Part shown: positions 23,672 to 32,032 of the stretch, in pieces
Numbering within the stretch: the first letter of the stretch is position 1
Layout of the letters: the number at the start of each line of letters is the position of its first letter
DNA from: an uncultured Chloroflexota bacterium
GTDB lineage: Bacteria; Chloroflexota; Anaerolineae; UBA4142; SHND01
Assembly: GCA_937870825.1 (NCBI GenBank)
Contig: CALMZO010000436.1
Span: 62,001-126,000 of the forward strand
Reading direction: 5' to 3'
DNA: 64,000 nucleotides
Notes under the pieces: generated by a model
The model's database searches: none
What the model saw: only the letters and a program-made list of their open reading frames with translations
Told to the model about the DNA's origin: nothing
Position numbers and translations under genes: made by a program

Positions 23672-23956
23672 ATGGTTGTCGGCGTCTGCACCGTCCAACT
23701 CGAAATTTTCGGCAACGATTCGCTCAAGGGCAAGCGGCATGTCGTCAAGCCGATTCTCGCGCGGGTGCGTGACCATTTCAACGTGTCGGCGGCAGAAGTG
23801 GACGATTTGGATTCATGGCAGCGCGCGACGCTCGCGTTCGCGTGTGTGTCGAACGACGCGAATTACGCGCATGGACTTTTGGAAAAAGTAATTGATTGGA
23901 TTGAACGCAATCGGTTCGACGCCAACATTTTAGATTATCAGATCGAGTTGCTTTGA
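23672..23956 (+). CDS. DUF503 family protein (YlxP-like)
   Basis: The 94-residue protein is a standard DUF503: VVGVCTVQLEIFGNDSLKGK, KRHVVKPILARVRDHFNVSA, ATLAFACVSNDANYAHGLLE. Family members are small alpha/beta proteins linked to ribosome maturation genes, with no proven activity. The ATG at 23672 is chosen over a TTG three codons upstream. Its stop overlaps the TTG start of the following membrane protein. Confidence 0.88.
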   Translation: MVVGVCTVQLEIFGNDSLKGKRHVVKPILARVRDHFNVSAAEVDDLDSWQRATLAFACVSNDANYAHGLLEKVIDWIERNRFDANILDYQIELL

Positions 23957-26058
23957 ACACGCTGTTTTCGCGCGTCGTCTCTTTTCATCTGTCCGCGCTT
24001 GCACTCACTCGTCCTCCCTCGCTCCCCCTCTCGCTTGCTCTGACTCTCCTCGTCGTTCATACCGCCGCGCTCATCCTCGTCGCGCAACTCGCCCGCGTGC
24101 CGCTGTGGATGGTCAGCGCGCTCATGCTCTGTTTTGTGATCGCGCAGTTCGTTCCACACGCGCGCGAAATTTTTTCACCCGCGCTGCTTGCGCCGTTTTT
24201 TATTGCCTATTTTTTCGCCGCGCTCCGTTTTGTGTGGCTGCGCGTTTTCGATGGTGCGATTGAAGGATATTTTGATTACACGCTGCCCGATGCGCGCGTG
24301 CTGTTGCAGTTTGAATTTCTCATCGGCGCGGCAATGTTGTACAGCGTCCTGATTCTTTTCTCGTTTCTCGTTCCTCGACGCGGCCGCGCAGTCTCCCTTG
24401 GCGCATGTGTCACTGTGCTCGTGATTTTTGTTTGGGCTATTGCAGAATATTTCGGGCATCGCACGTTCGGCGCGACCGGGAGTGACCCGTTCGCGTACGT
24501 GCAGATGGGAAGGGATTTGGCGACGCGCGGCACTGCGAGCCATTCCTTTCCCTTGTTTCCTTTGATTTCCCAAACAGAACTTTTATGGTATCCCATCGTC
24601 CACGTCGGTTATCATCTTCCATTCAATCTCGACGGCGACGCAATCACCGTTTGGTCAATCGGCGGTTCCCTTGCATACGCGCTCGCGTTTCGGCTCGCGG
24701 GCGAGAACGCGTTGTATTTCGTGAATCCGATTTTTTCGCTGTTGAGTGTTATTGTTTCAGGTTTGCTTGCGTGGGAATTGACGCGCAATGAAAAAATTAC
24801 ACTCCGCGTGGTGACGACTATAGTTGTCGTTCTCATCATCGCCACCTCGAACGAAATCGTGAATTGGGCGGGTGTGACGATGGTGGATACGCAAGCGCTG
24901 GTTTTTTCGACGCTTGCGATGTATTGCGCGCTGCGCGCGTATCGCCTGAATAGTTCAATGGGCACATGTCATTTCGAGCCGCCCTTGCGAGAAATCTCAT
25001 TTGCTCCAAACGAGATTTCTCACTCCGCTCGAAATGACAAAAATGGAATGTGGGTATGGACAATCGGCGCGGGACTCTGTTGGAGCATTGCCTATTTTGT
25101 GCGCCACACACAATTGGTAATCGCCGTCGCGTTCATGCCGCTCTTGTTGTGCGCGCCATTTGCGCGCAGAACGCGTTTGCGAAATTTCTTGCTGACAGGC
25201 ATCACCGCGTTTCTGATGGCGCTGCCTGACCTGTGGTATCATCAAATCTATCTTGGCAATTGGCTCACGCCCGAATCGGAAGAACTCGCGCTGTTTTCAC
25301 TGAGCTCGATTCCGCAAACGCTCGCGGCGTTAGGGCAGAGCGCGTTCATCGGTTCGGAATTTGGTTGGCTGTCACTCTTTATCATTCTCGGAATTGTTTT
25401 TTACACGCGCCGCGAAAAAATTTCGAGCATCGCGTTATTGTTGTGGCTCGGCGCGACGCTTGCGGTTCATTTGCCGTACGCGGCATTGCGATTGCGCGAT
25501 TTGATTCCCCAATTTCCAATCTTCGCGTTTTACGCAAGTTATGGAATCGTCGCAGCGATTTTGTTCCTGTTGAAACAACAAGGCGCGTGGGCAACGATAG
25601 GCGCGGCGGGTTTGATTTTTCTCGCGCTGGAATTGAATCTCGCGCGGGTGTGGAATACATTGCCGCGTGTGTTGAAAGAACCGCCTGCGCGCTTCGGCGC
25701 GATGACGCACGCACAACGCGCGTCGTTCGACGAAATTGCGCGCATCACACCGCAAAACGCCATCATCGGCGCGTCGCTCAATTCGGGCGCGCTTGAATTG
25801 TATGCAAAACGACACGCGTTTCGTCCGGCGGATTGGTGTCGTCCTCAGCAATGTGGCGAGTTGCGCGAATTTCTAGAGGTTACACAAGAAAAGAATTATA
25901 CAATCTATCTGCTTGAAGACAACGCGTCACTCGCGAATGTTTTGAATGAATTGCGACGCGAATATCAAATTGAACGCGTCACAACGCTCGATGTTCCGTT
26001 GTTTGGGAATGAAGCAGTGAATAACGCAGGTGCGCTGTGGAAAATTACGCGCCGTTAG
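23953..26058 (+). CDS. Large multi-pass membrane protein, glycosyltransferase (GT-C)-like
   Basis: The 701-residue protein has a dozen or more membrane helices and an early periplasmic loop (FGHRTFGATGSDPFAYVQMG) with an acidic pair, as in dolichyl-phosphate-mannose-type GT-C enzymes. A C-terminal soluble part contains ALELYAKRHAFRPADWC. The start is a TTG overlapping the DUF503 stop. A complete REP element is translated in frame near residues 338-364 in a loop between helices. Function is inferred from architecture only. Confidence 0.65.
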   Translation: MNTLFSRVVSFHLSALALTRPPSLPLSLALTLLVVHTAALILVAQLARVPLWMVSALMLCFVIAQFVPHAREIFSPALLAPFFIAYFFAALRFVWLRVFDGAIEGYFDYTLPDARVLLQFEFLIGAAMLYSVLILFSFLVPRRGRAVSLGACVTVLVIFVWAIAEYFGHRTFGATGSDPFAYVQMGRDLATRGTASHSFPLFPLISQTELLWYPIVHVGYHLPFNLDGDAITVWSIGGSLAYALAFRLAGENALYFVNPIFSLLSVIVSGLLAWELTRNEKITLRVVTTIVVVLIIATSNEIVNWAGVTMVDTQALVFSTLAMYCALRAYRLNSSMGTCHFEPPLREISFAPNEISHSARNDKNGMWVWTIGAGLCWSIAYFVRHTQLVIAVAFMPLLLCAPFARRTRLRNFLLTGITAFLMALPDLWYHQIYLGNWLTPESEELALFSLSSIPQTLAALGQSAFIGSEFGWLSLFIILGIVFYTRREKISSIALLLWLGATLAVHLPYAALRLRDLIPQFPIFAFYASYGIVAAILFLLKQQGAWATIGAAGLIFLALELNLARVWNTLPRVLKEPPARFGAMTHAQRASFDEIARITPQNAIIGASLNSGALELYAKRHAFRPADWCRPQQCGELREFLEVTQEKNYTIYLLEDNASLANVLNELRREYQIERVTTLDVPLFGNEAVNNAGALWKITRR
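24968..25038. repeat. REP-like element inside the membrane-protein gene (fourth copy)
   Basis: GTCATTTCGAGCCGCCCTTG...CTCCGCTCGAAATGAC has the full inverted structure but is within a coding sequence. It keeps the frame and encodes a loop (CHFEPPLREISFAPNEISHS) with no homology role. Confidence 0.85.
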
Positions 26059-26129
26059 TCTGTGGAAAATTGCTCACGCCGATCCAACGCGTTCTCTTTA
26101 AATCGAAAATCGAAATTCCAAAATCAAAA

Positions 26130-27476
26130 ATGCCATCCAAACCCATCCTCGCCATCGTCGGACGCCCGAATGTGGGCAAGTCCACTTTATTTAATCGTCT
26201 CATCGGCGAACGGCTCGCGATTGTTTCCGAAATTGCGGGAACGACGCGTGACCGTTTGTATGCCGACGCGGATTTTGCCGGACGCGAATTTACCGTCGTT
26301 GACACGGGCGGCATCGTCGGCGAACGGGAAGCGGTTGCCGAAAATGATACGGCGAAATTTTTCGCGCTGGCGCGCGCGCAAGCGCAGTTGGCGATTGCGG
26401 AAGCCGACGCGATATTGTTTCTCACCGATGCCGAAGCCGGCGTGATGCCCGGCGATTACGAAATCGCGGACATTTTGCGTAAATCGAACGCGCCCGTTTA
26501 TCTCGCCGTCAACAAAGCCGACAATGAAAAGCGTACAGCAGAGGCGGTAGAATTTTATGCGCTCGGTCTTGGCGAGCCGCATCCGATTTCCGCGCTGCAT
26601 GGAATTGGCACGGGCGATTTGTTGGAAGAAATCATTGAGCATTTTCCGCCCGCGCCCGAAGAAACCGAAAGCGAGATTCCACAGCTCGCGATTATCGGAC
26701 GCCCGAATGTGGGCAAGTCATCGCTGCTCAACGCGATTCTCGGTCAAGAACGCGCGATTGTTTCGGAAATTCCGGGGACCACGCGTGATGCGATTGATAC
26801 GCAAGTGTTGTGGCGCGGCGAACCGGTGACACTCATTGACACAGCGGGGATTCGGCGGCGCGGGAAAATTGAACCGGGGATTGAAAAATTTTCCAGTCTG
26901 CGCGCGCTCAAGGCGATTCAGCGCGCAGATGTGGTGCTGTTGGTGTTGGATGCCGAGGACGGACCTACCACGCAAGACGCGCATGTCATCGCGTACGCGT
27001 TGGAGGAAAACAAGGGCATCGTGCTGGTGGTGAACAAATGGGATACGGTGGAAAAAGAAACGAACACGCAAAAAGAGTACGAAGAACGCGTGCGCGTTGC
27101 CTTTAATTTTATTCCGTACGCGCCGATTGTGTTTTGTTCCGCCAAATTTCGTCAGCGCATTCCTGCGGTGATGGATACCGCGCTGCGCGTGCGCCAAGAA
27201 TTGCGCACGCGCATTTCGACGGCGGACTTGAATGAGGTGTTGCGCGATGCAGTGGCGCAGCATTCACCGCCGACGCACGGCAAGACGCAATTGAAATTTT
27301 ATTACGTCACACAAATCGGCATCGTGCCGCCAACGTTTGTTTTTTTTGTGAATCGCAAAGACATGGTGCATTTTTCGTACCAGCGCTATTTGGAAAACAA
27401 GTTGCGCGAACGTTTCAAACTCACGGGCGCGCCGCTCAAAATGATTTTTCGCGCGCGAAGGAAAAAAGACGAATGA
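26130..27476 (+). CDS. der: Ribosome biogenesis GTPase Der (EngA)
   Basis: Der is a double GTPase needed for 50S ribosome assembly. The 448-residue product has two G domains: AIVGRPNVGKSTLFN with VVDTGG and NKAD, and AIIGRPNVGKSSLLN with LIDTAG and NKWD. A C-terminal KH-like domain (KFYYVTQIGIVPPTFVFFVN, YQRYLENKLRERF) follows. The ATG at 26130 matches the family start; longer in-frame translation would add repeat-like sequence. A strong terminator follows. Confidence 0.97.
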   Translation: MPSKPILAIVGRPNVGKSTLFNRLIGERLAIVSEIAGTTRDRLYADADFAGREFTVVDTGGIVGEREAVAENDTAKFFALARAQAQLAIAEADAILFLTDAEAGVMPGDYEIADILRKSNAPVYLAVNKADNEKRTAEAVEFYALGLGEPHPISALHGIGTGDLLEEIIEHFPPAPEETESEIPQLAIIGRPNVGKSSLLNAILGQERAIVSEIPGTTRDAIDTQVLWRGEPVTLIDTAGIRRRGKIEPGIEKFSSLRALKAIQRADVVLLVLDAEDGPTTQDAHVIAYALEENKGIVLVVNKWDTVEKETNTQKEYEERVRVAFNFIPYAPIVFCSAKFRQRIPAVMDTALRVRQELRTRISTADLNEVLRDAVAQHSPPTHGKTQLKFYYVTQIGIVPPTFVFFVNRKDMVHFSYQRYLENKLRERFKLTGAPLKMIFRARRKKDE

Positions 27477-27480
27477 GAAA

Positions 27481-27524
27481 AAAAAGAACCCCGTCCTTTT
27501 CAAAAGGACGGGGTTCTTTTTTTT
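27481..27524. terminator. Bidirectional intrinsic terminator
   Basis: GAACCCCGTCCTTTT and AAAAGGACGGGGTTC form a perfect stem with one loop base, flanked by A-rich and T-rich runs. It serves der on the + strand and the convergent membrane-protein gene on the - strand. Confidence 0.95.
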
Positions 27525-28335
27525 AACCTTGCTGATTCGCCAACTCTTGGACTTTTTCCGTGTTACGAAGGCGTAATGCTTTTTGCGCGCCTTCGAGCGT
27601 GTCTTTGCCTTGCTGCAAAATGCCGATAAACGAATGGACGGGCGTTGAACCCGTGCCGATGGCAATGCCTGTAATCAAAATGTCCACGCGCGTGTTGACG
27701 CTGATGCCGAGCAACGCAAACATTTGCAGACCGACGACGGTGGCAATGACAATGCCCAAAACAAAACTGGAGACAATGGAAATCACACGTTTCGCGTCGC
27801 GGTATTGCTGTGTCGAAGTGAGCGTAGAGAGCCGCAGTTCCGCGAGCGCGACATCATTCGCCGCGCGTTCAATCAATTGGGACAGCGCGTCCTGACTCGT
27901 CGGCAGCATGTCAGTCACGCGTTCCGTTGGGTCACCCTCTTGCGCCAATGTTTCCAGACGTTCCCGCGCCGCGCGCAATTCATCATTCGCCCAGCGCAAC
28001 CATTCACTGCGTCCCGCAAGAAACGCAACGAGCGAACGAATGTAACTCTCGATGAGATTCCACATCATCTCGAGCATACGCTCGACGCCCAATGCCGCAA
28101 TCGCAATCGGCGCGAGAACGGCGGCGAGGTCCGCGCCCGCAACAAGCGGTCTCGGCGCGGCGCCTTGCACAGGATAGACCAGCGCAAACGAAATCGTACC
28201 GGCAAAGATGCCGAACAGCAGCGCGATGCCGCCATACACAAGCAATTTGCCGCGCTGTTTGACAACGCGCGTTTTTGGTGAGAGGGGAATTGCAGGATTG
28301 GAAGTGGGATTGTGTTCGGGAACGTGTGATGCCAT
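27523..28335 (-). CDS. Membrane protein of unknown function
   Basis: The 270-residue protein has an N-terminal segment rich in Pro/Ser, two or three membrane helices (KLLVYGGIALLFGIFAGTIS, DLAAVLAPIAIAALGVERML), a long charged helical region likely to be coiled coil (about 110-185), and two more membrane helices near the C-terminus (FVLGIVIATVVGLQMFALLG). No enzyme motif is visible. The ATG at 28335 is fixed by AGGAGG immediately upstream on the - strand. Confidence 0.7.
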   Translation of the reverse strand: MASHVPEHNPTSNPAIPLSPKTRVVKQRGKLLVYGGIALLFGIFAGTISFALVYPVQGAAPRPLVAGADLAAVLAPIAIAALGVERMLEMMWNLIESYIRSLVAFLAGRSEWLRWANDELRAARERLETLAQEGDPTERVTDMLPTSQDALSQLIERAANDVALAELRLSTLTSTQQYRDAKRVISIVSSFVLGIVIATVVGLQMFALLGISVNTRVDILITGIAIGTGSTPVHSFIGILQQGKDTLEGAQKALRLRNTEKVQELANQQG

Positions 28336-28369
28336 GCGTCCTCCTGTAACGCCGAATTTCTGCGCTACA

Positions 28370-29116
28370 TCAATTTTTTCCTGCGCTCTTGCCGTGTCCG
28401 CGTTTCCACTGCGGGTCACGATGCGCAATCGCTTTGCCGCGTTCGACCTTGATTTTTTTGCGTCCGGGTTTGGGTTCTGCGTTCTCTGTGTTTGATTCAG
28501 CGGAATCTAACGCGCCGCGAATCATATCGGCTGCCTCATCCTCAATCGTTTCATCTTCCAACGCGCTTTGCAAACGGTCCATGATGCTGTCGAGAAAACC
28601 AATCTGCTGCGCGGCGCGCGATGCGTCGCCGCTTTCAAAATAATTCGCTTCGTCGTACACATTGAGTCCGGGAAAATAATTGTCTTGGAGATAATGCAAA
28701 AAATTGCACACCGCGATATGCGTGCGCGTGCCCGCGAATTGCGTTTTGGTAAAGAGCGATTTCATTTCCCAATACTCGCCCAAATCATTGAGCGGCATAT
28801 AGTACGCGAGTTCGCCCGCTTCGTTGAACGTGAGCCAAACGGGTTCGCATTTCGGATGAACGTTGATGATGAGTCCGCGCAGGGAATCGTCAATCGGAAA
28901 GGTTTTGGTGATGCTTTCGACATCGGTGCCTTGGATGCCGTTCACTTCAATTTCCGTTTCGCGCGTTTCGACGATGCGTTCCACATGACCGAGGATGCGG
29001 TCATCAACGTCGTGATAGAGCCAACGATTTTCGGCACAATACAATCGCGCCGCATCCAGCATTTCCGCCAGACGGGCGCGGTCCATCGTTCCGTTGTAAT
29101 GAATTGTGACACCCAT
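28370..29116 (-). CDS. Hypothetical protein paired with DUF4058
   Basis: The 248-residue acidic protein is not recognised. It starts GVTIHYNGTMDRARLAEMLD, has a central part with FPIDDSLRGLIINVHPKCEP and ends in a Lys/Arg-rich tail (GRKKIKVERGKAIAHRD). It starts directly after the DUF4058 stop (TAA-ATG), in an apparent operon with DUF4058 and miaB. No membrane segments are seen. Confidence 0.65.
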   Translation of the reverse strand: MGVTIHYNGTMDRARLAEMLDAARLYCAENRWLYHDVDDRILGHVERIVETRETEIEVNGIQGTDVESITKTFPIDDSLRGLIINVHPKCEPVWLTFNEAGELAYYMPLNDLGEYWEMKSLFTKTQFAGTRTHIAVCNFLHYLQDNYFPGLNVYDEANYFESGDASRAAQQIGFLDSIMDRLQSALEDETIEDEAADMIRGALDSAESNTENAEPKPGRKKIKVERGKAIAHRDPQWKRGHGKSAGKN

Positions 29117-29902
29117 TTATCGCAATCCTTTCGCGCGCAAAAATTCGTCAAGCCATTTTGCCTCTGCCTCCGAAAGCGCGGGCGGCGGGGGCGGCTCGCG
29201 ATAATCAATGGCAAGGTCATACGCGGCGCGTTCATACGTTTCAGCAATGGCAATATTCAAATCGAGTGGCACATCCCGATCCGGGGCGAGCAAGGGAATA
29301 GGAATAATCGGAATTCTCTCTTGCAGTTGGATGGGCCATACGCCGACGCGTGGATGTTCATTGAAGCGGCTCAAAAAGACAAAATACGATGCTGATGGAA
29401 GCGGGTCATGCAAAGGAATCCGTTCCCCGCCGCGCAGCAAATCAATTTCGAGCAAGTGTACATCGCGGCGCAAAAAGCGCCGTCGTTTTTCGCGATATGC
29501 TTTATAGGCATCATGCCCCGGGCGTTTATTCACCGGTGACAAAAGTTCGAGGGAGGTGACCAACCGTATATCGTCTACGGCTCGAATTTCGATAGATTGC
29601 AGTTGCACCGGAATTTCAAATTCGACGCGACTGTGATAGGGAGGGGGCGCAATGAGAACTGCACTCGACGATGCGACGCCAGAAAACGGTGTTTCCAGGA
29701 TTCCAATGTCAGGCAGCGCCGCGCGTCTTTCGCCGATTTTAATGCTTTCGTAAGAAAAACGCGGTGTAAGGCGCGCCTGATAGCGCGGCCGTAAATGCGG
29801 CGTAAGCTGTTCGCGAATCGCCGATGCCAAGTCGTTTTGAAAGTCTTGCCATAACGCAGGCGTTTCGAGGTACGGGTCCATCCCCGGAAACGGCGACGGC
29901 AT
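29117..29902 (-). CDS. DUF4058 family protein
   Basis: The 261-residue protein begins PSPFPGMDPYLE, the hallmark of DUF4058, and has LTPRFSYESIKIGERRAALP and RAVDDIRLVTSLELLSPVNK, where the last part resembles a Uma2/PD-(D/E)XK-like core. The family is common in cyanobacteria and Chloroflexota and has no established role. Its start overlaps the miaB stop (TAATG). Confidence 0.88.
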   Translation of the reverse strand: MPSPFPGMDPYLETPALWQDFQNDLASAIREQLTPHLRPRYQARLTPRFSYESIKIGERRAALPDIGILETPFSGVASSSAVLIAPPPYHSRVEFEIPVQLQSIEIRAVDDIRLVTSLELLSPVNKRPGHDAYKAYREKRRRFLRRDVHLLEIDLLRGGERIPLHDPLPSASYFVFLSRFNEHPRVGVWPIQLQERIPIIPIPLLAPDRDVPLDLNIAIAETYERAAYDLAIDYREPPPPPALSEAEAKWLDEFLRAKGLR

Positions 29903-31251
29903 TATTCACCTCCCGCAAGTTCCCCAATCATGGACCACGGACCCGTCCAATTGATTTTTACGTTCGCGAGTTTGCCTTTCCACTCGCGCGTGTGGTCCTC
30001 AAAGAACACCAACTTGTTTGTGCGCGTGCGTCCCTTCCAACGATTTTTATTTTTTTCCTCGACCAACACCTCGACTGTTTGATTCAAATAGCGGTGGTTG
30101 ATTTCGCCGACGACCTCGCCTTGCAATTCGTCAATCGCTTGGCGGCGGCGTTCTTTATCTTCCGGCGGCACATCGTCGGGGAATCGTGACGCGGACGCGG
30201 TGTTCGGACGCGGCGAGTACATTGCTACGTGCGCGACATCGAGTTTCAATTCTTGCAAAATGTTGTACGTGCCTTCGAATTGCTTTTCCGTTTCGCCGGG
30301 GAAACCGACAATGATGTCTGTGGCAATGCTCACGTTCGGAATGCGCGCGCGAATTTTTTCGACGAGCAGACGATAGTCGTCAACGGTGTAGCCGCGCTTC
30401 ATACGTTTCAACACCTCATCATCGCCCGCCTGAATCGGCACCTCGATATGTTCCATCACCTTTGGCAATTCCGCAACGGTGTCGAGCAATTCGTCGTTCA
30501 TGTAATTCGGATGCGAAGTGAGGAAACGAATGCGCTGCAATCCATCAATATCATGAATCGCGCGCAAGAGGTGTGGCAAGCGCGGACCATCGCGAACGTC
30601 ATAGCCGTAGCGGTCAACGATTTGCCCGAGCAGCGTCACTTCCTGAACGCCTTGCGCGACGAGCGAACGCACATGCGCGGCGATTTCGCCAATCGAGCGC
30701 GAACGCTCGGTACCGCGACGATAGGGGATAATGCAAAAGGTGCAAACATGATTGCAGCCGAAAATAATCGGCACGTGCGCGCTGACGAGTTGTCCGCGTT
30801 CGTGCGCGGGCAAAATGAAATCGGCATCTTGCAGCGCGTAACGCGTTTCGGTTTCGTCGCGTTCGAGCCAATAATCATCGCGTCCTGTTTCCGCCTGCAC
30901 GCCGCGTGCTTGCAACAATTCCACCAACGCGGTTGGGTCAGACGGTGGCAGAAACGTATCAACGAACGGAAATTTTTCGCGCAGCACTTTTGGTTCGCGC
31001 ACACCCACCATACAGCCCATCACGCCGAAAACGACATCAGGATTTTTCTGTTTGAGCGGTTTCAACGACAAGAGGCGCGACACGGCTTTGTCTTCGGGAC
31101 CTTGCCGCACCACGCACGTATTCAACACAATGACATCCGCGTCTTCGGCAATGGGCGTCGCGCGCAGTCCGAGTTTTTCCATTTCGGACGCCAATTTTTG
31201 CGAATCGGCGGTATTCATTTGACAGCCGTAGGTCGTAATATGGTACTTCAT
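29902..31251 (-). CDS. miaB: tRNA-2-methylthio-N6-dimethylallyladenosine synthase MiaB
   Basis: MiaB is a radical-SAM methylthiotransferase that modifies A37 of tRNAs reading UNN codons. The 449-residue product has the UPF0004 domain with Cys in TTYGCQMNTADSQ and VVLNTC-like VLNTCVV, the radical-SAM CxxxCxxC in CNHVCTFCIIPYRRGTERSR, and a C-terminal TRAM domain (TRTNKLVFFEDHTREWKG). A frame extending to 31356 includes repeat-derived codons, so the ATG at 31251 is used. Confidence 0.93.
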   Translation of the reverse strand: MKYHITTYGCQMNTADSQKLASEMEKLGLRATPIAEDADVIVLNTCVVRQGPEDKAVSRLLSLKPLKQKNPDVVFGVMGCMVGVREPKVLREKFPFVDTFLPPSDPTALVELLQARGVQAETGRDDYWLERDETETRYALQDADFILPAHERGQLVSAHVPIIFGCNHVCTFCIIPYRRGTERSRSIGEIAAHVRSLVAQGVQEVTLLGQIVDRYGYDVRDGPRLPHLLRAIHDIDGLQRIRFLTSHPNYMNDELLDTVAELPKVMEHIEVPIQAGDDEVLKRMKRGYTVDDYRLLVEKIRARIPNVSIATDIIVGFPGETEKQFEGTYNILQELKLDVAHVAMYSPRPNTASASRFPDDVPPEDKERRRQAIDELQGEVVGEINHRYLNQTVEVLVEEKNKNRWKGRTRTNKLVFFEDHTREWKGKLANVKINWTGPWSMIGELAGGE

Positions 31252-31278
31252 GGGATTAACAATCTCGCGCAAAACGAC

Positions 31279-31331
31279 GTTATTTCCCTCATTTCCTCTA
31301 ATTCCCTTGATGCGAGAACAAAGGAAATGAC
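31279..31331. repeat. TTTCCCTCATTTCCTCTAAT-type low-complexity repeat
   Basis: Pyrimidine-rich TTTCCCTCATTTCCTC is followed by AAAGGAAATGA. The same family occurs at 39108-39190 and in frame inside uvrA at 59795. Confidence 0.55.
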
Positions 31332-31405
31332 GGAGTTGAAGGAGATACGGTATCACTTTAGGCGCGTATTGTATGTCTTGTAGTGTGGACTGTCAAAGCA
31401 ATTTG

Positions 31406-32032
31406 TCATTCATCCGGCTGCGCGAGCAAAACGCCCTGCTTGCGCTGCACGACGATATATTTTTTCTGCGGCGCGATTTCGGCAAAACGCGCGCGCAACC
31501 GTTTTATCAACCCGTCAATTGCTTCTTCACTAATTCCCGCGCCGTTTTCATCGCGCCACACCGCCGCGACAATTTCATCCCGCGTGACCAAACGACGCGG
31601 CGTCGCATACAAGCGTTCCAACAACGCGAATTGCGCCGCCGACAACGCGGGTTCGAGGCGAACGCCGTCCACCCACACCGCGCGCGTTTCCGCGTCAAGC
31701 CACACGCCGTTCAAACGCCCCACGCGTTTCCCTTGCGCGGTGGCATCGGGGTCAAAAAAGTGCAGCGTCACCGCGCCGCCCAACACGATTTCGTCGCGGT
31801 CGTTCAAACGCACGGGCGTTGTCGTCACCGCGCTGCCGTTGAGGAACGTGCCGTTGCGACTCTGTAAATCATTTAAAAAAAATGCGCCGTCCCGTTGTGC
31901 AATGCGCGCGTGCGCGCGCGAAATGGGCGCGAGCGCAATCACGATATGCGCGGGCGCGGCGCGCCCGATAACCGTCTCGGCGGAATCCAAATTCCACTGT
32001 TGTTCCCCGCTCAAACGCAAAAACGCGCTCAT
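31406..32032 (-). CDS. FHA domain plus winged-helix (OmpR-type) regulator
   Basis: The 208-residue protein has an FHA phosphothreonine-binding domain (about 10-85: TVIGRAAPAHIVI, ISRAHARIAQRD, LQSRNGTFLNG). A transcriptional-regulator C-terminal winged helix follows (LSAAQFALLERLYATPRRLV, GLIKRLRARFAEI, YIVVQRKQGVLL). Its start overlaps the kinase stop (ATGA), so the FHA domain probably binds the phosphorylated kinase or its targets and couples Thr phosphorylation to transcription. Confidence 0.88.
   Translation of the reverse strand: MSAFLRLSGEQQWNLDSAETVIGRAAPAHIVIALAPISRAHARIAQRDGAFFLNDLQSRNGTFLNGSAVTTTPVRLNDRDEIVLGGAVTLHFFDPDATAQGKRVGRLNGVWLDAETRAVWVDGVRLEPALSAAQFALLERLYATPRRLVTRDEIVAAVWRDENGAGISEEAIDGLIKRLRARFAEIAPQKKYIVVQRKQGVLLAQPDE

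Noticed and set aside
30229-31383. 384-residue open frame on the + strand
   Set aside because: It is antisense to miaB, which is certain, and shows no recognisable domain.
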